The translations under genes were made by a program, and so were the position numbers. 64,000 nucleotides of DNA, taken from contig NW_024881313.1 in the NCBI RefSeq assembly GCF_018691265.1, positions 34,899,518-34,963,517 on the forward strand, written 5' to 3'. Position 1 is the stretch's first letter; each line of letters opens with the position of its first letter. The notes beneath the pieces were generated by a model. That model searched no databases, was not told where the DNA came from, and saw only the letters and a program-made list of their open reading frames with translations. Below are positions 13,121-25,637 of this stretch, in pieces. This stretch comes from Tyto alba. Lineage: Eukaryota; Chordata; Aves; Strigiformes; Tytonidae.

Positions 13121-13439
13121 CGTTTAATGCCAATAACTAACAATCTACCTTTAACAACCTAATTATTTCTTGACAGATGTTGGACTAGTAAATAATCTAG
13201 TGGTCTTTGGTGATAGCTGTTTGACAGCTTTGGAAAAATGCCTCTCAAGGCAAAGTAAAAATGGTTTTCCACCAGCCGCCCTGCAGATGGTCAGGTTTTA
13301 CAAGTTGGCTGTGTTTTGATGCCCTTTTTCTTTTTTTTTACTATGGCTAAAATATGCACGATAGGAAGGAAATACTGTAAATGTAACTTGGTTGGCTATA
13401 CCGTTCAGCCAGAGCACGATTATAGTTCCTAAGTGCTTA

Positions 13440-13530
13440 CTGGCAAATATGACCTGATCATTTGTAGTCTCGTTTCTCTCTAAATGTTTGTAAAATGAGG
13501 CTGAGGACTCCTGTGCCTATGAGCTTTGCT
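13440..13530 (+). repeat. Possible MIR-like SINE tail
   Basis: 'tctcgtttctctctaaatgtttgtaaaatgaggctgaggactcctgtgcct' resembles the 'gtttcctcatctgtaaaatgaggataat.actcctacct' region of a MIR-like SINE. Only one block of similarity is present, so the call is tentative. Confidence 0.4.
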
Positions 13531-16500
13531 GAGGGAGCAGGTAACAGCTCTAACTGCCCTTTCAGCAAGTGATGTGTATAAGGATAAAGTTGTTTGCAGA
13601 TACAGTAGTTCAGTGTTTCCAGATAGGTGCAAGGGGTGAGGTGGGAAGAAAGAGCATTTTAGAGGTGTTTCAGATCTTTAATTTCTTAACAGGAGAAGTG
13701 TCTCTTGCTTTCAAATAGCCATACACAAAACCAGAAAGGTAAAAATATGTTTATTCGGAAAATATGCTGGAGAGACTTGTAGAATTTGCAGTCTACTTCA
13801 TCTCCTTCCCTCTATGGCCCAAGTCCCTGTTGTGTTGTCCTTTTGTGCCACAAACAAGGGTTCTCAAAATGTAGCTCACAATTGTCACACAAGGTGTAAT
13901 CCAGCTGGTCTGTAGGTAATGATGATAGTGATAGGAGCATGGAATAAATCAAAGACAGCTCCAGAAGACACTTCAGCATTACCAGCGGAAAAATTAAAAA
14001 TTTCTGAAGAATTTGTGGAATATCTAAATTTCTATTGAAAAATCACGACTCTTCCATAAACGAGGATAGACAGGCATAAATAGAGCAGATGGTTATTGTA
14101 ACTTCCCTCATTTCCACCGAAGAACCATAGAGTTTGCATTTGTAACACACCTGAGCTGTGAGATCAGTGCAGAATTCAGCCTCCCTTTGCTCCACTGAGC
14201 CTGCCTTTGATATGTAATCTGTATGGGAAACCTCCTTCACTCACAGAAACCTTTTTCACCAGTCTCAGAGGCCGGATCTGGAAAAGAATGTTTCTGTAAC
14301 CATGTCCACCTCCTACCTGGCAGCCCGACTTGTGCTACCTGGCACAGGCTTTACCTCCTGGGCAAACAACAGAGCTCTCAATATTTATTGTTTTTATAGC
14401 AACAAGGCATAACGATGATATTTATATAGTCCAGTATGGGTCTGATTCAGCTTAAACTGTGTAAGGACCTTCTTTAAAGAAATTGTTTCCTTTTGGATGG
14501 TACTGAAAGTCTGCTCAGTGTGTTTAATGGTGCTAGACCTGGACAGGAAAAAGGCAAATTTGATACGTCTGTGAATTCTCTGTGTTCAAGAGCCTACTGG
14601 GGAAATGCCAAATAATTTCCTGACCCAGATGTATGTGAAGATAAATGCTAAGGTGCTTGTTACAGAGTGTGCTTGAAGGCATTGATCCCATATTTTGGGG
14701 AGTTTGCTTGGCATGGGCGTTAGTGAGGTGGACAGAGCAGAGGCAGAGGCTGGCACTGCAGGGTGTATCTCTTGTGATTCCTTGATGGTACCTTGGAGTG
14801 ACCACCACTGTGGGAGCATCCATGGCAATTTTTCACCAAAAGAGAGGAGTTCGTGTTGATGAGGATCAGGCAGAAGAGAGACATGCAGCTCACCCAGCAA
14901 TATAGGGGTCTCTGGCTGAACTGGTCACCCATAGCTTCCTTTATAGCCAATGCAGAGAAATGTCTGTGATTTATCTGACCCTAAAGCTGTCTGGTTTAGG
15001 ATGAACTGAACTGCACAATAAAAGTGTGCTTCTCTGTGTGGATATGGAGGAGTCAGGCTGTTCAACTCCAATGGAGACATTCACACTGACACTGCTAACA
15101 CTGGGTCTGATGAATCTCTCCCACCAGGCTTTGGACACTGATCTCACTCAGATGGCTGTTATGCGATGTCTGGACCAAACAATGTTTGCCCAGGCCAAAG
15201 ATGATGATTTACAATTTGTCACTCACCACTCTGAGAGCTGTGATCTTTGCAATACTGATCTGAGACAATTCCTGTGAGTTAATTCTTTAATTTGTTGACT
15301 TCTATTGCTTCAGTAACTTGGTAATAATATGCTACTTTTGCTTAGTATATTATGATGCAGCATCAAGTATAAGTAATTGCTGAGAGCAATCCTGGGACAC
15401 TGAGTGGATGAAGAATATTAGATAGGATTGGTTGAGATGCAGAGAAGTAAAAACCATTATGGTTAAAGACATAATGCTTATGCCTCTGCTCATAAATAAG
15501 ACAGGCCAGGGCCCATGCTCTAGTCCTAGAAGCCACTGGCATCCCAAGGCTCGTGTCCATGCATCTAAACTCTCTTATATGCATGATTAGTCTATGGAGT
15601 GCCCAGAATAGATTGAATATTTGATCTTTGTTTGGTAGATCAGTTGTGGATGCTGATGGTTTCCTTTGGTTCATACAGGGATGAAGACAACATGAGGCTG
15701 TGATCTATGAAAGTCAGGAGTAGGTAATGGGAGGCAGGGAGACTATACCTCTCTTGTTAGGCATGGGAAGGTAGGCATCACTTGTAGCAGAGGAGGGGCA
15801 GGAACCCTTATGAGGTTTCAGGCATGCTGTTGTCTGCTGGTACAGCGTTATGCCCCTGGATGAACTTCCCATTGCTTTATCCAGGCTCTCCTGAACAGTC
15901 ACAAGCACTGGGGACTCCTCCAGGTGACAATGTTGTGGTTTTGCAAGAGTGCAGGACTTCATGGTTTGTGATTTAGCTGCACTAGTGTGGCAATCTACAT
16001 CAGTGGAGCTTCACATCTGGTCACTGACTGATATTTTGAAGAACACAATTTTATGGCCACATTTATTACACTGTGTGACTGCAGATAAGGATTAGTCCAT
16101 TTCCAAAGTAATAACACCCCTAAGGATGAGAAGCAGACTTTGGAGAAGAGGATGGAGGCACCTGGAACTTGTCGATACTGAAAAAAAGGAGAGATTGTTT
16201 GAAGAAGTGAGATTTAAAGACAGATTTGGATGTGTGAAGATAGAGGCCCAGATTTTCAACCGTACCCAGCTGCTCTCGAAATACAACACAGCAATAAAAT
16301 TAGGATTTGAAGCTCTGGATGGCACAGAACTGGCAGATCCCTGGGGGTTTTTTATGCCATTCGTTTCAAGAAGAAAAAGTAGGAAATCCTCCTTGTTGGA
16401 ACAGTTCCTTAGGATCACATGTATAAGTTAGAGAAACTCTACTTCTGATGGATATGGATTGTAGCTGTAGTAACTAAAATACATTAATGCCTCCCTTTGG

Positions 16501-19500
16501 TCATCTACTAGAAATATTTCAATGATTTAGAAGAATGTGGCCCAGGCAACTTACTACTGAAGAAGGTTGGTTTGTGGAGAAAAAAAATGGGAATGTGAAA
16601 ATGTAGTGATAGAACTAAGAAGACCAAAATAATTATGCAAGAGTGTGGAAAAGGGAAATATGAGGTCAGAGACATTACAGAAGGAACAAACTGTATTTTC
16701 CCTGTCCCCTTACAGCATCTGCTAACTAACACATTCTCTCTCTCCTTTTCTCACTTTCATTTTCTGCACAACTCAAAGATGAAACTGCTCATGACTTTAT
16801 TTTTGGCTTTTCAATATCTGTGTCCGTATGAATTTTACTCATCTGTATATCATAAATGAATGAGATATGAAATGTAATTAACCAAGTAAATTAAATTAGC
16901 ATGATTTGTCCTGCCCTTGTTCTTTGCCTCAAGTCCATCTCTTACATGTTTCCATGAATTATGGTTTCTGTAGGGAATGAGATTGAAGGCCTAAAAAGAA
17001 TAATGTGTTGAAATTAGCGTGGTGCTGAGATGCGATCCTTGATTTAGGCTCATAGCACATTAATGACATCAAAAGGTCAAGCTCCATCCCCCCACACGTT
17101 TTGAGCAATGACTATTTCCTGGGTTATATTTACTTATGAAGGGAAACAGAAGAGGGAAGATGAAGGTACATGGTGTATCTACTTATATTCCTGCAACAGA
17201 TGCTCTCATAGTTCAGACCTGCGATGTAACCACCAGGTGAATGGTCAAGTTGAGTGGGTAAAGCAGAAGAATGGTGGCAGGAATCAAAAGGCCCTGTGGG
17301 TTATGAAATGGGGAAAAAATCTCTAGGTGAATTTTACATTTTCATCACAGTCAGAGTAGCCTGGGCCCCTGGAAAGCTTTTTTCTTTCATTTTCCTCCAG
17401 TGCTTGGTGCTGGCAAAATAACTGCTTTGTATTATTAATATTTCTTTTTTGTTTGTTTGTTTTTGTTTGTTTGTTTGCTTTTTGTTTGTTTTCTTTATGA
17501 GAATGTCAGGAGCCTTCCATCCCCATATCTATTTCATCTCAACATCAGGCACATCTTTGGGTTGACAGATGATTTGTCTCAGCCTTGTGACACTACCGTG
17601 TTATCAAAACATGAACCTATGGGTCAGATCTGCTCTCCAGGTTTCTTCTTAAAAGTGACACTTGACCTCTGGCTCATGGCCCTTTGTTCCCACCCCCAGC
17701 AGCACTGTTTTCTGTTTTAACATTGGGGTTTATAGTACGCTGACCCACATGGGGGTAATGATGGTGAAAAGAGGCTTTACCACTCAGCCCATCACTAGGT
17801 ATTGCAGGGGACAGCTCTGTGGCAGCCAGAAGACCCTTCTCCTAACCATGTTCACACCTCAATTTCCTTGGTTAGACATTTCCAGGTACCCTGTCTGGTG
17901 CAGGTTCATGTCTTTCACTTCCACTTCACTCACTTCCAAAATTTATGCTTAATTAAGTCTACGGCAAGTCTGGATAGTCTGAGCTCTGTTTAAAAGGCTT
18001 TTCCCTTTTCTTCATTGTTCTGTGCTCTCAGCCTCGGTCAAGACGTCACGGTTTCTTGCAGTGTAGTGTGCCATCACTGAATTACATACAGTGCCAAGTA
18101 CCATTCTCTTGCAGACTTTTGAATTTAGCCTGTGTGCTGTGTGATATCTGTTAGAAGTTGTACAGTCCTTGGCAACCTGTTACTATTAAGGGAATACTGT
18201 TACCTTAACCTAGACTGTCTAAAAGAAGAATGGAGGTCTGTTTCTGGTTCTCCACCTCCTCCTAGTCCCAAAGCTGATTTTTATCTTTTATGGCCCTATT
18301 TTCCTGTTCTTTGGGGCTGTTTTGTTTTTATTCCCAGTGTTTTGGGAGAGACCACACAAGCACCAAGGTGAATTGCCTGACCCTGCAGATGGAGGTGAAA
18401 CAGGTTCTGGGGTTTTTCTCCTATTGCTGCCCTTAAGCGTTAAGGGTAATTACATCAGTGGTCTGGCTTGCCTCTGGGTTACAAGATGTGATTTTCCCTT
18501 TGTCCCTGCCTGCTCTCACTGCTCCTGGCCCTGGGGCAGAGACAGGCTTTAAGGTGCTGGCTGCTGGAGGATTGTTTGCTTGGCTCTAGCCACTCCTGGT
18601 AGTGGTAACCTGATGCACTGCTGTCTGTGGCAAACTCATTAACCACTTTACATATTGGCTCTTACCTCCTCCTGAAGAACTTCCTGCTAGGGCTCTCATT
18701 GTGCATTAGCTTGAGTGCTGCTTGTGTGATGGAAATAAAGTGGCTCAGAAACGTGAAGTGTCCTCTTGGGGAGTGCTTTAAATGAGACACAAAACCCAGT
18801 TGTGGCTGAGGTGCGGTTCCCCTTTTGTCTGACACCGAAGGGGGAACAGGAGGAACTGGGTAATGGCCACCGTGAACACAGCCTGGACCGTGGAGAGCAA
18901 TTAACTTGCATGGTTAGAGAAAGATGCCTTTAGTCCAAGTTGCTTGCAAGACATAGGCAATGCCAGAACAGAGAGAAGAGTCTCCACAGAAGTAAGTTCA
19001 TAAGGTTATGGGGGAAACATAAGCAGAAGCATTTAATACCCTATGCAGGCAACCCCATCTTCTCCTTCATCATCCTGTCAAGAGAAATGATGCCTCAGAG
19101 AACTTACCTTAGGATCTTTTGGTTGGTGCTCCTGGGTCCTTGCCCACATGGGACATGTCTAACAGAGCAGTTGAATCATGATGGAGAATGCAAAGCTCTT
19201 CTCGGAAACACAACCAGCAAAACTCCTTCTTGGAGGGAAATAGGACCAAGTGTCACAGCACTGACTCCCTCAAAGCTCCTGGAGGCACTGGTCCAAGTCA
19301 TCCCCTCTGCAGTGTTTTCACTGGACACAGAAGCAGTGCAAAGCTTTGGTCAAGTCTCCTGACACTGAGGTTTGTCCCTGCTTTGCCAAGGACACAGCAG
19401 TCCATTCACTTCTCATCCCAGATGCCTGTTGCAAGGGCCATTCACTGCAGTGTGTATGTCATGTTCCCCGGTATCGGAGGGATCTTCAGGTTGGCTTTCC

Positions 19501-22500
19501 ACACCAAAGGAGCACAGTGGGCCTTTTGGGCTGTGCTGCCACCTCCATAGCAGTTCCTACACAGCAATTAAATCACAAGAGGATTCCCTGTTTTTATGCA
19601 CACGGAGAAATGAGCAGAGCAGGACTTTATGACTACAGAGTCAAAATCTTGCCTGGGTCTTTGGATGTTTCCCTGTGAGCAATATCTGGATGGGATCCAT
19701 TTACATTGTTACTGGGGAAGCCTGTACAATCCCACAGCCACTTCCCACACCTGAGGATTGTGCCTCACACCAGCTGGTGCTAATGGCTGGGTGGGTGCTG
19801 CTCTCTGGGTCAATCCCAGTACAGACCTGAACACGGCCTCACTTCTGCAAGATTGCCAAACTGGAATCACTGGACCTAAAACATATAATACTGTGATGGG
19901 CTGAATGCAGGAGAGACTGGACTCACCATGGAGATCTTTTACGAAAGAACACAATGTGAACAAACCTTGCTCAGGACCCTTTGACTCCCAGTTGTCTGAG
20001 CAGGTTTGATAATACATGCAATCTGGTTCAGACACTTTACCAGAAAAAGTTGCATCAGAGCAGCAAACTTTCACTGCACGGCTTTCACTGTGAGGATGCT
20101 GATGTCTTTAAGCCATGTGCTTTACAGGTCTCTCATCTCTGCATAACTCTACTCATGGTATATGTGAGGACTGAGGTCACACATGAACCTTCATTAATTG
20201 CAGATGGCAACATTGCTATGGGAGTGGTAGATTTTGTTTTCAGTTTTCTGGGGAAAAGCTTTGCCTTGCTTTCACCTTCACACTGCATCAATTCATGCCA
20301 ATGTTCTCCTGATCCCCCCCTCTACTCCACCTCGTTAAAATTGTTGCACAATAATTGTAAATTTTATAGCGCTCAAATTAGATTATTTCCCTTGACACAG
20401 AAACAAACAGACTGCTAGGAAATGACCATTTCAGATTACTGGAAGAGTCACACAACACTCCCGAGCCCTGGCCAATTGCTGTTCTCAGTTGCACATGTGT
20501 AATCCCAGGGATATAATTTAGGGCTGTGCACATGAAACAAGAGTGCGCATTGTGCCCCAACATGCATAAATAGCAGTGGACCCCATCCTGTGTACTGCTG
20601 TCATCAAGTCCAGACCGCTGTGCTTATAAACCAAACACAGTGAATTTAATTAAAGGATGATCCCACAGTGCTAATCAGATACATGTGCAGATCCCAACCA
20701 CGGGATCAGGCCCAGAGCTCTTGAGGGCTGAGCCCCATCTGCTGCCATGGGCTCATTTAATAATTTGGGGTCTGAGGAACCACAGGATTGGGCTTGGGGT
20801 TGTTTTATTGCTGAACCAAAGCACATGCCAAGAGATACACCCAGAAGTTTTTGCTTCCTTCCCCATGATGTCCCTGAGGCTGGCAGAAGCAGCAAGCAGA
20901 GCTCTCTCCATCATGTAAGCAGGCAGGTTGCCCAGAGCAGTGCCAGGAGACAGGCTGCTTTGATCCAACACCAGGCTATGCCCGGGGTGAATTTAGCTCA
21001 GACCAGCACTGGATTCACCATGCCACACAGCATCAAAGCTCTGTTCAGCTCTCAGCAGCTGCTGACACTTCAAAAGGAATATCAACCTGGCATTAAGCCT
21101 GCTTGATGCTGTACAGGGTCATCATTGCTATGGCCATGGCCACGCTATACCTTGGAGCCTGATATGCACTTGACGCTAGGCTCAGGAATGATGAAAATAA
21201 ATGCGAAGTGAGCAGTTTTACCATTATTGGTTGGTGAGCATCATCCCCATAGGAACTGTGACAGCCGGAGGGCATCATTTGGTTGCATGTGAAGACCACA
21301 GATTTGTTCTCATGAGTTTGAGGCATTTTAGGAGATGCAGGAGAGGCTTGCATAGCTTTTGCTTGTGTTGGGTTTAGGCTACAACTTCTGCACTAAGAAC
21401 CTCATCTGGAACCCCTGCTGTGTCTGCATCTGCTGCACTGATCACTGTGTTATGCTCTTCCATGGAGGAGGAAAAGAGTTTGGTCTGTTTCATTCAGCAC
21501 CTTTCCTCCTTTGTCAGGAGAATGGAAAGCCCTGCCCTGAGTCTCTGTTGTGCAAACAGGAGTGGGGAACCCCATTTTCCTTGTGCTGTGCAGTGCAATG
21601 TTGCCGTTAGCTACTGCGAGGAGGAATCCAAGATAATGATAGCAGTTATTCCAACAATGTTAATGATTTGTAGAAAGATGAATTAAGCAAAGAGAGAGAG
21701 CTGCACAAGTCTATTATTACCCTGTGCCTAACTCTATTAAAAAGAGCTGAGCTGTTCATCCATTTATGAGCCATTGACAGGGAGGCATATATCTCCATGA
21801 AAAAGGTCAGATTGCTCCAAAATGGTCATGGACACATTTCTTTTCAAGGAGGAGCTTTCTGTGACAGAAATTCTGTGTTTGGCAGAGGGTTTCCAAATGC
21901 AGGGCTACCTGAAAGACTTATTTTCTGTCTGCTGAATGCACAGGAACTTACCTCCCTGATTAAGGGGACAAGTAACCCAATTCAGCATTGACCACCTACT
22001 TGCACCTTGCACATGGCAAAGGCTACAACCCACTGGCAGAGGAATGTTCTGAATTTCTGGGACTGGGACAGAGGCGGGGCACTCTTGAGAAGAGATGGGT
22101 GTTTTGGATGAGTGTTATTCCTCTGCCCCACTCCAGTCTAACCCATGAGTTTTGCCCTGTCTATCTATCTCGGAGTATTTTAGGAAGCTGTCACTGCAGT
22201 ATTGAAGTGCCACTTGTTTAATGTAGTTGGGATGCGACAGACCTGAAGTTCCCTATTGATCTGCAGAAGAAAAACAGCCTCAGCAGTAGCGGGGATAGCA
22301 CTACTGGCAGCAGCATGGGGTTGCCTGGGAGGAGGAGGCAGCCAGCTGCTGGGCTCCCCGCAGTGGAGGGGTTGAGGTGCTGGCTCCTCACCCCTGTGGG
22401 ATGCATGCACATCAGAGAAGACCTGGGCAAAGGGCAAGAAAGATTTGCAAGAGACACTACTGAGCTGTGAATCTGTTTTTGTGTAGCTGTTCATAGCACT

Positions 22501-23490
22501 GAGAGCAGATTAGCCATGACCACCTCAGTATGGATGCACCAGGGTCTGTAAGTCCTGCCCTGCAGTTCTCCCTCAGGCATGCAACTGCACCTCTCCGCTG
22601 ACTGCAGTCTATTGTTGTTTCAGTTCACAACAGTCAAGTGACAATGGCTTTTACCTACTAATGAGCTACACAAGACTCAGCTGGAAAGTGACCTAGAAGT
22701 AAAGCACTTCATATCTCCTTCTGTCTAATGACTTGCTGCCTGGTGCTGTTCTGTTTTTTAGAGTAGTTTAGCGATGAAGGCAAAACCCAGCCAAGCTGCA
22801 GGTTCGGCTGGTTCAGCTGTTGGAGGCTGTAAAGCTTGTGCAATGTTTGATGCACTTTGCAGGGTCTACTCCTGTCTTTCCCTGCCAACTGAAAGAGGTT
22901 CAGGAGCGGCTGTGTGCGTGCCTTGAATTTTTGTCATGTCTTGATTTCAGCATGTTGTGTCACTTCTGTTATGTTGGGCCATGGTGTGTCATCCCTGATG
23001 CCATGACATTATTTGCTGGCATCTAAGGAAATAAGAGGGAATCAGGCTTTCAGCTGTCAGTGCTGCTTAATATTTGCACTATGGTCACATCTAGACAGCT
23101 GAAGTGAGACAGGGCTCTTCAGTGATGGCAGCACAGCAAAAACAAGGTAAGAAGTAGACCATTGCCTGAAGAGTTTTAAGCTGAACATGAAAGACAAGGA
23201 ATTGGAGGAAGGAAATATCATGCCTGCTTTTTCTGATGGCAGCCTGGGCCACAGAGAAAACATGTCACTTATCAGGATCACAGAAGCCCTCTGCAGGGGA
23301 GTGGGACAGACGCCTCTCTGCCTGATCCCACTTCCACGCTTCATTAAATATGTCCATGCTTGTCTGGCAGTAAAAAGAGAGGCTGTACCAAAAAGGGACT
23401 CTAACACCACACTTTACCCTCTAAACCTTTAAGAGAAACCTACTGTCTAGGCAAGGCACACAGGGCTGAATATTTATTCTGATATATATT
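13531..23490. other. About 10 kb of unique non-coding sequence
   Basis: No gene is recognised. The longest open frames (18,940-19,362, 140 codons; 19,981-20,418, 145 codons; 16,126-16,431, 101 codons) show no family resemblance. A 'cccagattttcaac' motif at about 16,248 may be a scrap of an old sauropsid repeat. 20,330-20,405 is an AT-rich block with motifs such as 'ttgcacaataattg' that look enhancer-like. A GTTT-rich repeat sits at 17,444-17,496. Confidence 0.55.
17444..17496. repeat. (GTTT)n-rich simple repeat
   Basis: Imperfect GTTT units interspersed with T runs, read directly. It lies inside a chance open frame starting at 17,457, which is therefore not a gene. Confidence 0.9.
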
Positions 23491-24230
23491 TCATAGAATT
23501 ATAGAATGGTTGGTGTTGAAAGGGACTTTAAAGATCATCTAGTCCCAACACCCCTGCCATGGGCAAGGACACCTTCCACTAGACCAGGTTGCTCAAAGCC
23601 CCGTCCAACCTGGCCCTGAACCTTTCTAGCGAGGGGGCAGCCACAGCTTCTCTGGGCACCCTGTGCCAGCGCCTCACCACACTCACAATGAAGGGAAGGG
23701 AGGTCCTTCAGCCACCCTGATCATCTTCGTGGCCTCCTCTGGACCCACTTCAGCAGGTCCGTGTCCTGCTGATGTTTGAGGCCCCAGATCTGGACACAGC
23801 ACTGCAGGTGGGGTCTCACAAGAGCGGAGTAGAGGAGCAGAATTTTCTCCCTCAACCTGCTGGCCACACTTCTCTTGATGCAGCCCAGGATACGGTTGGC
23901 CTTCTAGGCTGTGAGCACACATTGCTGTGTCATATTCAGTTTTCCATCCACCAATACCTGCAAGTCCTTCTCCACAGGGCTGCTCTCAATCCATTAATTG
24001 CCCAGCCTGTATTTGTGCTTGGGATTGCCTTGACCCATGTGCAGAACCTTGCACTTGGCCTTGTTGAGCTTCATGAGATTTGCACAGGCCCACCTCTCCA
24101 GACTGTCCAGATCCCTCTGGATGGCATCCCTGCCCTCCAGTGTGTTGACTGCACCACACAGCTCAGTGTCGTCAGCAAATTTGCTGGGGATGTGCTCAAT
24201 CCCACTGTCCATATCACCAAAATGTTGTCT
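23491..24230 (-). mobile_element. CR1 LINE, 5'-truncated and internally deleted
   Basis: On the plus strand the element begins with 'tcatagaattatagaatggttgg', the reverse complement of the CR1 3' terminus (ATTCTATGA-type ending), so it lies on the minus strand with its 3' end at 23,491. At the other end, a minus-strand frame at 24,212-23,994 encodes the late reverse-transcriptase region, including the catalytic FADD box (24,179-24,168) followed by '[20 protein letters not shown]' and '[12 protein letters not shown]', as in avian CR1 proteins. Between them lie frameshifted RT C-terminus and 3' UTR. A segment normally present between the 'acaatgaag' and 'ccctgatcatctt' positions of avian CR1 3' ends (a few hundred bases in copies I know) appears to be missing around 23,690-23,720. 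The element is dead: no intact ORF and no 5' end. The plus-strand 154-codon open frame at 23,772-24,236 is only its antisense. Confidence 0.95.
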
Positions 24231-25140
24231 TATTGATAATGATGTGCGGCACAGGGAAAGTCACTGATGAAGATCAAGTGTTTTTTTGTGACATGGAGTC
24301 CAATTTGCCCACCTCCTGCTGCCAGCCTGAGCCATGTCATCGTAGCTGCTTCACGCAAGACAGAAAAGTTGCTTCTGAACCTCCTTTCAAGGGACATTGC
24401 TTCTGAACTAAACCCAGCATGTAGATTATGGAAAGTCATTCTCTGAAACCATTGATGGGTGAACAGGTTTGCGTAAAATAAAAGACAGACCCAGACCTCT
24501 CCTATTGCTCGGACTGCATCTCACCCAAGCAACAACCACTTCTTTACCAAGGAAGTTCTGACCTTTATCGGCAGGCTGGGCAAAACTGTATTCAAAAGTT
24601 TGTATTCAAAGTCTGTTGTTATCTGATTTCTCCTAGGGTTTTTCTGGGAGATGGGAAGGGCATATCTCTCCATCGTGTTAGCTCCATCGTGTTCACTTAA
24701 CAGGTCTGAAAAAGTCCTGTTAAAATCCAGCAGTGTTGTGGGGAAGATCTTAGATTATATCATTTAACTCCAGATCTTATCATGGCTTTTCAGCCCTCAT
24801 AAATCACTGCAATTCAGACAAATGTCTTTTTTGCTAATTCAAACCAAATGATCCTGGGAGACACACAGTTGACATCCTAAATAACACATTTCATCTGTCC
24901 ATTATTCAGTCACAGTGTGGCTGTAGTTCCCCAAAATCAATCTCTGCTCCAGTGGTACTAAACGGCTGAATTCTACATCCATGCACTTCTGAGTCTCTTT
25001 AGTAAAATCACCGTGAAAGATCTCAGGAGACAGCAGTGAAGGTTATATTAATGAAGATAAAAACTTTTAAGTGGGATTGCTTGATGCCTTTGGGATCCAA
25101 TCCTATTCCCCCCTCACAAACTACTTTCTGTTTTGTGAGT
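24231..25140. other. Unique sequence between CR1 and LTR
   Basis: No gene is recognised. 'cactgatgaagatcaagtg' at about 24,262-24,281 resembles the CR1 RT segment expected just beyond the FADD box, so the LINE may extend, rearranged, to about 24,285. The rest is AT-rich unique sequence. Confidence 0.5.
25136..25140. repeat. 5' target-site duplication (TGAGT) of solo LTR
   Basis: TGAGT directly precedes the TGTCCTGG start of the LTR and recurs directly after its end, at 25,633-25,637. A 5-bp duplication fits the ERVL-type integrase class. Confidence 0.75.
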
Positions 25141-25632
25141 TGTCCTGGTTCGGGCTGGAATAGAGTTCATTTTCATTTTGGCAGTGGGAGGAGTGCTGCA
25201 GCACCCTGAGACCCCAGGGGCTCCCCAGGTCCCAGTGCCCTCACCTGTGTGCAGGGGCGGGGGGAGCACAGCTGGAGGGCTGGGCCCCGATTGGCCGATG
25301 TTCCATGTCATGTGATGTTGTGCTCACTATATAAAGGCAGGAGTGGGCCAGGAGGGGCTCTTGCTTCTGGGAGTGTGGCTGTGGGGCCTGTGTGTTGGGG
25401 ATCGCTGGCTGGGAGCAGGTGGGTGTCAGTCGGCAGGAGGTGAGCAGCTGTATGGTACATTACCTGTTGATACTGCTGTCAGCGTATTATTCTGTTACTG
25501 TTATTGAACTGTTTTTATCTCAACCTGTGAGTCTCCCTTTGCCCCTGTGATTCCCTCCCCATTCCCAAGCGGGGGGAGGGTGGGTGAGCAACTGTGTGGC
25601 ATTTAGCTGCTGAGTAGGCTCAAACCACAACT
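25141..25632 (+). mobile_element. Solo LTR of an avian endogenous retrovirus (ERVL-like)
   Basis: The element starts TGTCCTGGTT and ends with 'tcaaaccacaact', the worn form of the 'aaaccac.aca' end seen in this LTR family. It is 492 bp and flanked by a perfect 5-bp duplication TGAGT. A reverse CCAAT box (ATTGG, 25,290-25,294) sits about 35 bp upstream of a TATA box (tatataaag, 25,328-25,336), the normal arrangement of a U3 promoter for plus-strand transcription. No gag, pol or env homology lies on either side, so it is a solo LTR left by recombination between the two LTRs of a former provirus. The terminal CA has decayed to CT. Family naming (ERVL-like) rests on the 5-bp duplication and on resemblance to common avian LTRs. 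Confidence 0.85.
25290..25336 (+). promoter_or_regulatory. LTR U3 promoter: inverted CCAAT and TATA box
   Basis: ATTGG (25,290-25,294) and tatataaag (25,328-25,336) are correctly spaced, so transcription would start near 25,360 and read rightwards out of the LTR. Whether it still drives any transcript cannot be told from sequence. Confidence 0.6.
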
Positions 25633-25637
25633 TGAGT
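25633..25637. repeat. 3' target-site duplication (TGAGT)
   Basis: Exact copy of the 5 bases before the LTR start at 25,141. It fixes the right-hand end of the LTR at 25,632. Confidence 0.75.

Noticed and set aside
16126..16431. 101-codon frame ending in a basic, Ser-rich stretch
   Set aside because: Looked exon-like at first, but it contains a 'cccagattttcaac' motif of an old interspersed repeat and has no family resemblance.
18940..19362. 140-codon open frame
   Set aside because: No recognisable domain, several overlapping open frames of similar length in the same patch.
19981..20418. 145-codon open frame
   Set aside because: No family resemblance, no splice framing, ordinary AT-rich composition at its 3' part; expected by chance.
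23772..24236. Longest plus-strand open frame (154 codons)
   Set aside because: It is the antisense of the minus-strand CR1 element, which gives recognisable RT sequence in the other direction.
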